Assembly (NCBI GenBank): GCA_009910795.1
Contig: VMEE01000019.1
Coordinates: forward strand, 124,001-188,000
Source of the DNA: Dehalobacter sp. CP
Lineage (GTDB): Bacteria; Bacillota_B; Desulfitobacteriia; Desulfitobacteriales; Syntrophobotulaceae
DNA: 64,000 nt
Direction of reading: 5' to 3'
Below, one piece after another: positions 8,265-16,995 of the stretch. A program made the position numbers and the translations under genes. How positions within the stretch are numbered: the stretch's first letter is position 1; the number at the start of each line of letters is the position of its first letter. The notes under the pieces are model-generated. The model saw nothing but the letters and a program-made list of their open reading frames with translations, was not told the DNA's origin and searched no databases.

Positions 8265-9571
8265 TGCAGGGATTGTTGAGTAATTCGTTGGGGAGTAAAG
8301 CAAGTATATTTGGCGATCCTGGGATGCAGATAAATGGTAACCTATATGAAACAAACGCTGGTCAAGCATTATCAGCTGGTGATTTTGTAGGATTATATCC
8401 TACATGTACCAGTGGAAGTCTAACTTACATTTCCACTGTAGCATCTTCGGCACATTCAATAATTCTCCCACTTGCAACGGGAAAGGCCCTCGCAATCTAT
8501 TATCAGAACACAGTTTTATACGCTCATATTTTAACTATATCTGGGACGTCAATAACTGTTGGAGAAAGAACAAATCTGATGTCTGGAAGTATTACAGAAG
8601 TTAAAGCAACCGTACTTTCAGATAGTCTAGTAGCAGTAACCTATGTAAATTCAGGGAACCCTTATCTTTTTGCAATAAGCATCTCTGGGTCAGCTCTTTC
8701 TGTAGGTAATGCAACTATTTTATATACACCACCAAGCAGTATGGGCAACATAGAAATAGTAGTTCTTACCGAAACAATAGTATTAGTTGCAGGAAATGTA
8801 TCAGCACAGAATTATTTATATACAATGGTATGTTCTATTTCTGGGCTTACCGTTACTTGTTTAACTATAGATACGCCTATAACAGGATTTGCAATGAATT
8901 ATATTACTTTATCTAAACTTACACCAACAAAAGTTTTCATTGGGATTACAGACGGAAGTAATCAAAGAGGTGTGGCGTATCTTTTAACAGTAGGTCAGGA
9001 TAACCATGTAGTGGGGGGTTCCAGTGGCATAGCGTTTACAGCTAATGAAAGAACGGACTATATAAAGTCAGCAGTAATTTCTGGCAATAGAATAATTGCT
9101 GTTTATAGGGGTGCTAGCTCAGTATGTTTGATGGCTACGGTTTTCTACTTTGATGGAACCTCTTTCACTACATGGTCTATACCAATAACGCTGTCTACTG
9201 AGACGACTGTTATTCCAAAGGGTTGTGTGACAATTAGTCCTAATCAAATATTTGTGTTTAATCAGTGGGGTGCCTCTGGATGGACGTACGGAATAATAAT
9301 TAGTGTGTATGGTATAAATAGTATCCAGAAAAAGGTTGCGATTTGTATATCACCAAATAATCCCGTATATGGTTCTGTTTGTTCAGTTGGAAATAATTCA
9401 GTATTAGTTTTTTATATCAATGATTCAAACTATTATTCATGTGCTGCTATGGTATCCGGGGCTTCTAAGGCGAAAAAACTGTCAGCTGTCACAGCAGGCG
9501 GTGAATTTATTGATGGTGTAGCAAAAAGTGCAGCAATAACAGACGGAAAAGTGCAAATTTATATGCCTTAA
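8264..9571 (+). CDS. Putative tail fibre / receptor-binding protein
   Basis: 435 aa, Ser/Thr/Ile/Val-rich with many repeated short beta segments (ISGTSITVGERTNL, ISGSALSVGNATIL, ISGNRIIAVYRGA). The recurring ISG..(I/L).VG pattern suggests a beta-propeller or beta-helix fold. Position after the baseplate genes and composition fit a host-recognition fibre. This stretch is more AT-rich than the baseplate genes, common for exchanged fibre modules. Function is inferred. Confidence 0.6.
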   Translation: MQGLLSNSLGSKASIFGDPGMQINGNLYETNAGQALSAGDFVGLYPTCTSGSLTYISTVASSAHSIILPLATGKALAIYYQNTVLYAHILTISGTSITVGERTNLMSGSITEVKATVLSDSLVAVTYVNSGNPYLFAISISGSALSVGNATILYTPPSSMGNIEIVVLTETIVLVAGNVSAQNYLYTMVCSISGLTVTCLTIDTPITGFAMNYITLSKLTPTKVFIGITDGSNQRGVAYLLTVGQDNHVVGGSSGIAFTANERTDYIKSAVISGNRIIAVYRGASSVCLMATVFYFDGTSFTTWSIPITLSTETTVIPKGCVTISPNQIFVFNQWGASGWTYGIIISVYGINSIQKKVAICISPNNPVYGSVCSVGNNSVLVFYINDSNYYSCAAMVSGASKAKKLSAVTAGGEFIDGVAKSAAITDGKVQIYMP

Positions 9572-9599
9572 ATACTGATTATTAACTTGGAGGTACGTT

Positions 9600-9869
9600 A
9601 TGAAAATTATTCTTAATCCACTTAATGTTGTTGTGGCAAAAGGCGTAGATATACGCCAAGTAGAGAATGGTATACTCTGTGATGGTTGCGTGTATATTGA
9701 GCAGAATCTAAGCATTTCCGAAACAGACCTAGAAATAGCACCATTCAAAAACACGCTTATCGACGGTGTCGTTGGTATCAATCCAGTATGGCAAGCATCA
9801 GCAGACGGAATTAAAGAACAGGCCATCGACGAATATACGTTAAGTCTTATTGATGGAGGCATCATCTGA
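9600..9869 (+). CDS. Small fibre-associated protein, unknown
   Basis: 89 aa with a strong GGAGGTACGTT ribosome site. No motif recognised; it begins MKIILNPLNVVVAKGVDIRQ. It overlaps XkdX by one base (TGATG) and so belongs to the tail operon. Fibre assembly or capping would fit the position but is not shown by the sequence. Confidence 0.6.
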   Translation: MKIILNPLNVVVAKGVDIRQVENGILCDGCVYIEQNLSISETDLEIAPFKNTLIDGVVGINPVWQASADGIKEQAIDEYTLSLIDGGII

Positions 9870-9997
9870 TGAGTATTTTTGTGGAGAGTTTAAAGAGGCT
9901 TTATACGTCAGGAAAAGTTACCATTGAAAAATTGAATAACCTTCTTACGGAATCAAAAATAACTCAGGAAGAGTATGATTACATTACTGCGCAATAG
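9869..9997 (+). CDS. xkdX: XkdX family protein
   Basis: 42-aa gene. The protein reads MSIFVESLKRLYTSGKVT, then IEKLNNLLTESKITQEEYDY, matching the XkdX family (about 40 aa, W/LKRLY...G.VT...L......I..EEYE.IT). Found in PBSX-like operons next to the fibre genes; function unknown. The ATG overlaps the preceding stop. About 118 bp without a gene follows before the next start. Confidence 0.8.
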   Translation: MSIFVESLKRLYTSGKVTIEKLNNLLTESKITQEEYDYITAQ

Positions 9998-10115
9998 ACT
10001 TATATAGCGACGAAGCCAGGATAATCATCTATTATTTTAGAAAAATTTACAGTGTTCCAAGAAGGGGACAAAATAATGTTTATTCTGACAATTGTTTTTG
10101 AAGGAGGCTAAAAAA

Positions 10116-10493
10116 ATGCCACTTTTCACCCCAAAATTCTATCTAAAAAAACCCACCGAAACCGAACAGGTGGAGCCAAGAGACTATAACGACAACCTGG
10201 ATGCAATCGACAATGCGCTTACGGAACATTTTGCGGATCGGATGGCACATTTTGAATGTTTAAGCCTGTATAAGCTCGACAAAGACGCTTTTGGCGTCTT
10301 TGTTGAGCTGCAGTGGAAACGGGAGAATGGGAAGCTTGCCAAGCGGTCGGTCTTCAGCAGGGGAACTCCGCCGTATTATTCCTTGCGGACGGATACCTAT
10401 TATCACGAAGATGGCGTGACCGCCAAGGTAATCAAGACCTATCTCCTGACTTACGACCAAGATAATGCTTTAATCAGCGAGGTGTTGCAATAA
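10116..10493 (+). CDS. Tail-region protein with fibre-base-like N-terminus
   Basis: 125 aa, starting at the ATG 7 bases after GGAGG rather than the earlier in-frame ATG at 10092. The N-terminal half contains DYNDNLDAIDNALTEHFADR, similar to the small protein at 7733. The C-terminal half (GTPPYYSLRTDTYYHEDGVT) is beta-rich and not recognised. Likely a minor structural protein of the particle. Confidence 0.6.
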   Translation: MPLFTPKFYLKKPTETEQVEPRDYNDNLDAIDNALTEHFADRMAHFECLSLYKLDKDAFGVFVELQWKRENGKLAKRSVFSRGTPPYYSLRTDTYYHEDGVTAKVIKTYLLTYDQDNALISEVLQ

Positions 10494-10515
10494 GAAAACG
10501 AAGGGAGGAAAGGAC

Positions 10516-10881
10516 ATGACGGCTGAAAATGAAAAGAGTAAGAAAGGACTTGAAGAAAGATTGAAAGAGCATGAAGAGAGGCTCAAAAAGCATGATGAAC
10601 GGCTGACGATCCTGGAATCTTCCTCGGTGCTGGAATCCAAGCGTATGGATAGTCTGTGTGAGCAGCTGATGGAGTTTAGCTTCGATATCAAGGAGATGCT
10701 CAGCAGTCATGATGAAAGGATTAAAGAGCAGGAGATGGAATGTGTCAAAAAAGAAAAAGATCTTGAAAGTCTCGCCGGTTCAGTGAAAGGGGTCCTGTCT
10801 ATTCTCCGATGGACTGCCACGACAGTATTCCTCCTGCTTGCGGGATTTTTTATCTGGTACATTCAAATACGGCCCACTTAG
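10516..10881 (+). CDS. xhlA: XhlA-like holin-associated protein
   Basis: 121 aa. A long charged coiled coil (residues 5-85, with repeated EERL/DERL blocks) is followed by a single C-terminal membrane segment (about 95-116, WTATTVFLLLAGFFIWYIQI). This is the architecture of XhlA (hemolysin XhlA family), which works with a holin in PBSX lysis. No endolysin or second holin follows, so the lysis set is incomplete here. A strong terminator follows directly. Confidence 0.75.
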   Translation: MTAENEKSKKGLEERLKEHEERLKKHDERLTILESSSVLESKRMDSLCEQLMEFSFDIKEMLSSHDERIKEQEMECVKKEKDLESLAGSVKGVLSILRWTATTVFLLLAGFFIWYIQIRPT

Positions 10882-10889
10882 ACCAAGAG

Positions 10890-10926
10890 CCCGCTTAGGC
10901 AGAGGAAGTTTAAGCGGGTATTTTTT
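10890..10926 (+). terminator. Rho-independent terminator of the tail operon
   Basis: Stem CCCGCTTA / TAAGCGGG (10890-10897 with 10911-10918) followed by a T-rich run. It closes the xkd-like operon after the XhlA-like gene. Confidence 0.85.
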
Positions 10927-11058
10927 ATGTCGCAAAATTTTGATAAATAAAAGCAAAGTTGGATATACAAGTTATTTATTTAACAAAAAGGAATCTGGCT
11001 TAATTACGTCGAATACCAAATAAAGTACAAATATTTGTTTGAGTAAGGGTGGAATAGA

Positions 11059-11880
11059 ATGGAATTGTTCAAGGGACAAGATGCAATTAACGCACTCTGT
11101 GGCATATTGCCTTATGTTGTGAAGGCTCTTCCTCCTGATATGGCCTTATATGTGACGGATGGGAAAAAGTATCTTCAGGCATCCGAAGGAGAAGAGCTTA
11201 CTATTGGTATTGAAGTCGGTAATGAAGTTTTTGGAACGGCTACCGAAAAATGTGTGAATGAGAACAGGAAGACCGTATTTAATGTCCGGACAGGAACCCT
11301 GTTTCGTGGAGTTAATATACCGATACATGATGAGAACGGAATTCCTGTCGGAACGTTGATCTGTGCGAGCGGAAGGAAAAAACAGCAGGATGTTAATGAG
11401 GTCGCTGTACAGCTGTCTGATTATCTTGATCAGATTGCCTCGGCAGTCGAGGAGATCGCCATGGGAGCCGGAAGACTGGCCGAAGTCGGTCAGAGCCTTA
11501 CAGTGAAAGCGCAGGAGTCTAACCAGAAAATCAATGAAACTGAAGTCATTATCAACACCATTACAAACATCTCGAATCAGACGAATATGCTTGGCTTAAA
11601 CGCGGCAATTGAATCAGCCCGGGCCGGGGAACACGGCCGCGGTTTCGGTGTAGTTGCCCAGGAAATCCGGAAGTTAGCCGAAAACAGTAAAAAAGCAGCG
11701 GAAGAAGTCCGTCAGATCATTGAGTCGATTTCTTCGGCGGTCACCGACATGACGAATGCAGCTGAAGAATCGGGACAGATCGCCCAGCAGCAGGCTGCGG
11801 CCACTCAGGAGAATGCAGCCACGATCGATCACTTGCGAAAGCTGGCAGAGACGGTTAAAGAAACGGCTGCCAAACTGTAA
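11059..11880 (+). CDS. Soluble methyl-accepting chemotaxis-type protein
   Basis: 273 aa with no membrane segment. Residues 1-115 form a small sensory domain of unrecognised type ([19 protein letters not shown]...). Residues about 125-273 are a short MCP signalling coiled coil with the conserved hairpin tip ([33 protein letters not shown]). Such compact cytoplasmic receptors are common in Clostridia and may feed CheA or another signalling target; no che genes are near. GGGTGG ribosome site ahead of the ATG. Confidence 0.85.
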   Translation: MELFKGQDAINALCGILPYVVKALPPDMALYVTDGKKYLQASEGEELTIGIEVGNEVFGTATEKCVNENRKTVFNVRTGTLFRGVNIPIHDENGIPVGTLICASGRKKQQDVNEVAVQLSDYLDQIASAVEEIAMGAGRLAEVGQSLTVKAQESNQKINETEVIINTITNISNQTNMLGLNAAIESARAGEHGRGFGVVAQEIRKLAENSKKAAEEVRQIIESISSAVTDMTNAAEESGQIAQQQAAATQENAATIDHLRKLAETVKETAAKL

Positions 11881-11900
11881 ATAACCATGATTGAAAAAAC

Positions 11901-11975
11901 ACCCGGTATTACAGATGTCGAGGCGGACACATTGTGTCGCTATTCGGACTTTGTTATGCCGGGTTTTCTTTTTTT
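11901..11975 (+). terminator. Terminator after chemoreceptor gene
   Basis: Nine-base stem ACCCGGTAT (11901-11909) with ATGCCGGGT (11956-11964) followed by a long T-rich run. A second hairpin lies inside the loop (GCGGACACA / TGTGTCGC with one bulge). It separates the gene from the convergent pyruvate carboxylase gene. Confidence 0.7.
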
Positions 11976-12064
11976 CGGATGAAGAAAACGCAGACAAAAA
12001 TAGGTTTGTCTGCGCAATTCTTACGGAATCTTATTACTTAAGGTTTATTTATTAACGATGGCTT

Positions 12065-15000
12065 TTACTTGAGTTTAATAATCAACTGGCCGGATTTTAC
12101 CTGTTGGCCTTCGCTGATCAGGATGCTTTCGATTTCTCCGTCCGTTGGGGCCATAATATTCGTCTCCATTTTCATGGCCTCAATGATCAGCATACTTTGT
12201 TTATTGACAATTTTTTCGTTTTCTTTAACAAATACTTTGGAGATAATTCCGGTGATCGATGAGACGATCTCCTTTGGATTATTCGGGTCTGCCATCAGGG
12301 TGACGGAGACCTTTTCTTTTTCTTCAAAGTTCCGGTCAAAGATTCGTACTTCTCTTCTGTTGCCGTTGATCTCGAAAAGCAGCGTCTTATAACCTTCTTC
12401 ATCCACATCGCGGACTTCAACCAACTTCAAGATCATGGTCTTGCCTTCGTCAAGTTCGATTTCGCTGGTCTCGCCTTCTTTCAACCCGTAGAAAAAGACG
12501 TGGCTTTCCAGGTTATAGAGATGCCCGAATTCGTCCAGGGATTTGAGGTAATCGCTGTATACTTTCGGATAAAGCGCATAACTCAGGGCGTTCCGGATAT
12601 TGGGCTCTATATGGAATTCTTCCTGGAGCTTTTGATTAATTTTTTCAAAATCGATCGATTCGAGGATTTCACCGGGCCGGCAGGTAATCGGATCCTGACC
12701 TTTCAGAACAATTTTTTGTAGTTCTTCTGGGAAGCCACCCTCCGGCTGGCCCATCATCCCTTTGAAATAGTCGACGACCGAATCGGGAAACGCAAGCGTT
12801 TTTCCCTTTTCGTGCAGATTTCCTTTGGTAAGTCCGTTCTGGACCATAAAGATGGCCATATCTCCGACCACTTTGGAGGTAGGGGTAACCTTGACGATGT
12901 CACCGAGGATCTGGTTGACCTCTATATACATCGCTTTGACTTCATCAAATTTGTGGCCAAGACCGAAACTTTCCACCTGCGGCTTCAGATTGGAATACTG
13001 GCCTCCAGGGATCTCATATTTGTATATTTCGGCAGTTCCGGATTTCAGTCCGGATTCAAACTGCTCATAGAACGTTCTGGCTTCACTCCAGTAATTGCAG
13101 AGCTTTTGAATATCATCGAGGTCCATTCCCGGATCCATCTTGGTATTGCGGAGTGCAGCAATGATTGAATCCATGGAAGGCTGGCTCGTGGTTCCTGCCA
13201 TTGGACTGAGCGCCGCATCGACGATGTCCACCCCTGCTTCTGCCGCCATCAGAATCGTGGCGACAGCGTTTCCGCTGGTATCATGCGTATGCAGATGGAT
13301 AGGAATGGAGATTTCCTGTTTCAGGGCTTTGATCAGTTTAGCTGCGGCATAGGGTTTCAACAGGCCGGACATATCTTTGATACCGAGTATATGGGCACCC
13401 ATCTTCTCGATTTCTTTCGCCATCTTCAGGTAATAGTTCAGCGAGTATTTTTCTCTGCTTTCATCGAGGATATCCCCGGTATAGCATAAGCAAACCTCCG
13501 CAATTTTTCCGGTTTTCATCACTTCGTCAAAAGCCACTTCCATACCTTTCAGCCAGTTCAGGCTGTCAAAGATCCTGAAGATATCGATGCCTTGCACTGA
13601 GGCTTCCTGGATAAAGGCTCTGATCAGGTTGTCGGGGTAGTTGGTATAGCCTACGGCATTGGCGCCACGGATAAGCATCTGGAACGGGATATTCGGGATA
13701 AGCTGTCTGAGTTTTTGCAGCCTGCGCCATGGTGATTCCCGTAAAAAGCGGTAGGCAACATCAAACGTGGCTCCGCCCCACATTTCCATAGAGAACAGCT
13801 CATTGGCCAGGACGGAAGTCGCTTCGGCAATTGACACAAGATCCTTGGTCCGAACCCGCGTTGCCAGCAGGGACTGATGCGCGTCCCGGAAAGTCGTGTC
13901 GGTCAGCAGTAGTTTGTCCTGGTCTTTCACCCAGGATACGAAGCCATCAGCGCCGCGCTGCTGCAGGATGCCTCTGATTCCTGCACGTTCGGAAGGCAGT
14001 TCAATCTTTGGGACTGGGGCGATGTTATAGTCTTTCTTGGTGCTCTTGACTTCGTTGACAATTTTTTCGCCAATATATTTCAGAAGCTTTGTTTCGTAAT
14101 CCTTTTTGGGTTTGATGTCAAAAAGCTCCGGCGTGTCATCGATAAAATGGGTATCACATTCTCCGCTTAAGAATTTCTCGTGATTCATGACATTGATAAG
14201 GAAGGCTTCGTTGGTCTTGACCCCTTTGACATTCATTTCTTTAACGGAACGGATTGCTTTTTGTGTAGTCCCTTCAAATGTTCTGGCCCAGGAAATGATC
14301 TTAACAAGCAGACTGTCATAGTAAGGTGAGATGTTCGCACCGGTGTAGCCGTTGCCGCCATCGAGCCGGATACCGAAACCCGAACTCGTCCGATATACGT
14401 CAATTTTCCCTGTATCCGGCATAAAGTTTGAGAGCGGGTCTTCCGTGGTAATTCTGCACTGAATCGAGTATCCGCGCGGAACCACCGATTCCTGGGACGA
14501 AATTCCGATTTCTTTCGAATTTAGCGGGTAGCCCTGAGCGACCAGAATTTGGCTTTGAACAATATCCATCCCTGTCGTCATCTCAGTGATTGTGTGCTCG
14601 ACTTGGATCCGGGGATTCATTTCAATAAAATAGTGGTTGCCGTGCTTGTCAACCAGAAACTCCGCAGTGCCTGCATTAACATAATTGACAGCTCTGGAAA
14701 GTTTAAGCGCATCCTGGTACAGTCGATCTCTGACTTCCTGCGGAATTGAGAAAGCTGGTGTGAATTCGAGAATTTTCTGATGGCGGCGCTGCACGGAGCA
14801 GTCCCGCTCATACAGATGAACGATATTACCGTACTTGTCGGCCAGAATTTGAACTTCAATGTGTTTGGGTCTTTCCAGATATTTCTCAATAAAAATATCT
14901 TCAATGCCAAAAGCCTTCTTAGCCTCTGTTCTGGCATTATTAAATTCACGCTCCAGGTCCTTTTCACTGTAGACGACGCGCATTCCTCTGCCGCCGCCGC

Positions 15001-15499
15001 CTGCTGCCGCTTTCAGAATCACGGGATATCCATATTTCTCGGCAAAGACCACAGCTTCGTCTACGGAAGTCATCGGTTTGTCCACGCCGGGAATGACAGG
15101 AACGCCTACACTTTGGGCCAGCAGTTTGGATTTGATTTTATCCCCAAGATTTTCAAGTGTATGAACAGATGGTCCGATATAAACAATACCGGCTTCCTCA
15201 CACTTTTCCGCGAATTCCGGGTTTTCGGATAAGAAGCCATAGCCGGGATGAATGGCGTCGACGCCCTTTTTTAGGGCGAGGTTAATAATTTCACCAATGC
15301 TTAAGTATACTTCGATCGGCTTCTTTTTCTCACCAATTAGGTAGGATTCATCCGCTTTCGCTCTGAACAAAGCGTATTTGTCTTCTTCCGAATAAATAGC
15401 AACGGTTCTGATCCCGAGCTCTTTGCAGGCCCGAAAAACCCTGATCGCAATTTCTCCCCTGTTTGCGACCAGCACTTTATTAAAATTCTGTATTTTCAT
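12065..15499 (-). CDS. pyc: Pyruvate carboxylase
   Basis: 1144 aa, full length for the single-chain enzyme that makes oxaloacetate from pyruvate, bicarbonate and ATP. Domains are biotin carboxylase (1-450; KVLVANRGEIAIRVFRACKE, ATP-grasp GGGGRGM), carboxyltransferase (about 520-1000; LLTDTTFRDAHQSLLATRVR), and biotinyl domain (about 1070-1144) with the biotin Lys in EAMKMET near residue 1110. AAAGGAGAT precedes the ATG. It supplies C4 units for anabolism. Monocistronic, convergent with the chemoreceptor gene. Confidence 0.97.
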   Translation of the reverse strand: MKIQNFNKVLVANRGEIAIRVFRACKELGIRTVAIYSEEDKYALFRAKADESYLIGEKKKPIEVYLSIGEIINLALKKGVDAIHPGYGFLSENPEFAEKCEEAGIVYIGPSVHTLENLGDKIKSKLLAQSVGVPVIPGVDKPMTSVDEAVVFAEKYGYPVILKAAAGGGGRGMRVVYSEKDLEREFNNARTEAKKAFGIEDIFIEKYLERPKHIEVQILADKYGNIVHLYERDCSVQRRHQKILEFTPAFSIPQEVRDRLYQDALKLSRAVNYVNAGTAEFLVDKHGNHYFIEMNPRIQVEHTITEMTTGMDIVQSQILVAQGYPLNSKEIGISSQESVVPRGYSIQCRITTEDPLSNFMPDTGKIDVYRTSSGFGIRLDGGNGYTGANISPYYDSLLVKIISWARTFEGTTQKAIRSVKEMNVKGVKTNEAFLINVMNHEKFLSGECDTHFIDDTPELFDIKPKKDYETKLLKYIGEKIVNEVKSTKKDYNIAPVPKIELPSERAGIRGILQQRGADGFVSWVKDQDKLLLTDTTFRDAHQSLLATRVRTKDLVSIAEATSVLANELFSMEMWGGATFDVAYRFLRESPWRRLQKLRQLIPNIPFQMLIRGANAVGYTNYPDNLIRAFIQEASVQGIDIFRIFDSLNWLKGMEVAFDEVMKTGKIAEVCLCYTGDILDESREKYSLNYYLKMAKEIEKMGAHILGIKDMSGLLKPYAAAKLIKALKQEISIPIHLHTHDTSGNAVATILMAAEAGVDIVDAALSPMAGTTSQPSMDSIIAALRNTKMDPGMDLDDIQKLCNYWSEARTFYEQFESGLKSGTAEIYKYEIPGGQYSNLKPQVESFGLGHKFDEVKAMYIEVNQILGDIVKVTPTSKVVGDMAIFMVQNGLTKGNLHEKGKTLAFPDSVVDYFKGMMGQPEGGFPEELQKIVLKGQDPITCRPGEILESIDFEKINQKLQEEFHIEPNIRNALSYALYPKVYSDYLKSLDEFGHLYNLESHVFFYGLKEGETSEIELDEGKTMILKLVEVRDVDEEGYKTLLFEINGNRREVRIFDRNFEEKEKVSVTLMADPNNPKEIVSSITGIISKVFVKENEKIVNKQSMLIIEAMKMETNIMAPTDGEIESILISEGQQVKSGQLIIKLK

Positions 15500-15868
15500 T
15501 TGGTATCTCCTTTGGCCTTGAAATCAATCATCTTATTCCTACTATTATAAGGCATCGAGCGTGCTGTAAAAAGTCCTTCAGAAAAAAAATACCGGAATAC
15601 AGAATTAATTGTACATGATTTTCCTTTGTATGGACAATTATGTCTAAAATATAAATGGATGAAGTTTTACCAATAATTTTTGTTAAAATAGCAGAATACA
15701 AAACGATTGAAACAAGCCTATATTGCTTTGGATCTCAACCCGTGGAAGCTTCAGCGGGATGAGGAACCTGTTTGCAACGCAAATGGATACGCCAATTATT
15801 AGATCTTAAGCGTGAGGAGACATATGAAGGGTGCCTTCTAAAACCCATTTATTGTCGACGGGTTTTGT
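15500..15868. other. Gene-free region with hairpins between pyc and a lipoprotein gene
   Basis: No ORF is credible here. It contains several short inverted repeats: CCCG-TGGAAGCTTCA-GCGGG near 15738-15757, TTTGC-AAC-GCAAA near 15770-15782, and AAAACCC / GGGTTTT at 15840-15866. The last is followed on the + strand by a T-rich stretch. This could be a small + strand transcript with its terminator, or simply the 3' trailer of the - strand lipoprotein gene. No known RNA family recognised. Confidence 0.35.
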
Positions 15869-16801
15869 TTATTTCTTTTGCTTTTTGCTCTGCTCTGCTG
15901 CCTGCAAGGACTTTTCGAGTGCGGCAATATTGGCCAACGTAATTTTCCCTTTGATTTGCACCAGCTGCGTATTTTTTTCCTGAACTACTTTTTCGAGCTC
16001 CAGAATGGACAGGTCAAGCTTGCTGGAATCATCCTGCTGTTTTCCTTCCAGCGCGTTATTGAACATGGCCCAGGATGATTTAAGCTCTTTGATCGCCGCT
16101 GATGCTTTTTCCCAGTCTTTAGACTCGGCGAACAAAATGGAGCTTCGGCTGAAATAGATGATATTCTTGATTTGAGGAGAAGTATTGGTTTGATAAAGCG
16201 CATAAATATCCGGAATCTTCTCATATAGGGCATTTAAGGCCATCATGATTTTCATTTTGTCTTTGGTAATCACGGATTCTGTAAGAGTATTCAGGGCATC
16301 GCTGAAATTCTCGATGAGTTTTTTGGCAGCGCCTTTTTGATTGATTTTAGGCATAACTTCATTCCAGAGATTATGGAGCTGGCTAATTTCGAGTGCTGCC
16401 TGCTGTAACGGATCCGGGGTCTGATTCGTCGTCTTTGCCTGTCCGGAGGTGTCCTGTCCCGACTGCTCTTTCTGCTGACTGCCTCCTTCGGTTTGACTCT
16501 TACCGTTCGTTTGGCTCTGACTACCTGCTTGATTCTGTCCACCGGCTTGTGTCTGTTCATTCTGGTCTTTTGTTTCTTCCGCCATGAGGGATGGCCCTTT
16601 TAAAACGCTAAAGATTTTTTCGATCGATGACTCGATGTCTTCGAGCTGTTTAGGGACTGTTTCGGACTTTACCGATTCTTCGGGCTGCTTGCCTGTAATT
16701 TTATTCAGCATGCTGCATCCCGGAAACAACAATAAAGAAATAATAAAAAAGCAGAATAATTTTGTAGACCAATTCCTACTTTTTATTGTAAAATATCCCA
16801 T
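15869..16801 (-). CDS. Predicted lipoprotein, unknown function
   Basis: 310 aa. A type II signal peptide ends in the lipobox LLFPGC (Cys about residue 29), so the protein is anchored outside the membrane. A Gln/Ser/Gly/Thr-rich low-complexity linker spans about 75-130, followed by a helical domain rich in charged residues (130-310) with heptad-like pattern. AAAGGAAG ribosome site. Family not recognised. It stands alone, divergent from the downstream sensor kinase, with which it shares a 194-bp promoter region. Confidence 0.75.
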   Translation of the reverse strand: MGYFTIKSRNWSTKLFCFFIISLLLFPGCSMLNKITGKQPEESVKSETVPKQLEDIESSIEKIFSVLKGPSLMAEETKDQNEQTQAGGQNQAGSQSQTNGKSQTEGGSQQKEQSGQDTSGQAKTTNQTPDPLQQAALEISQLHNLWNEVMPKINQKGAAKKLIENFSDALNTLTESVITKDKMKIMMALNALYEKIPDIYALYQTNTSPQIKNIIYFSRSSILFAESKDWEKASAAIKELKSSWAMFNNALEGKQQDDSSKLDLSILELEKVVQEKNTQLVQIKGKITLANIAALEKSLQAAEQSKKQKK

Positions 16802-16995
16802 ATAAATACTTCCTTTGTTACTTTTTTCTGTTATTATTTGCAGTTTCTTGCTTCTTATTCTTAAGAAACTTATTGAATTAATGCCAAAGTTCTGAAATAA
16901 TGGAAAGTAATATCAACAAGTAATATATAATTAGCTGTTTACACAAGTGAGCATATTTTGAAACGTTATTGGCATTTGTGGAAAGAGGTAGAAAA

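Noticed and set aside
10838..11023. Open frame overlapping the XhlA-like gene end and its terminator
   Set aside because: It runs through a clear terminator hairpin and has no ribosome site or protein character.
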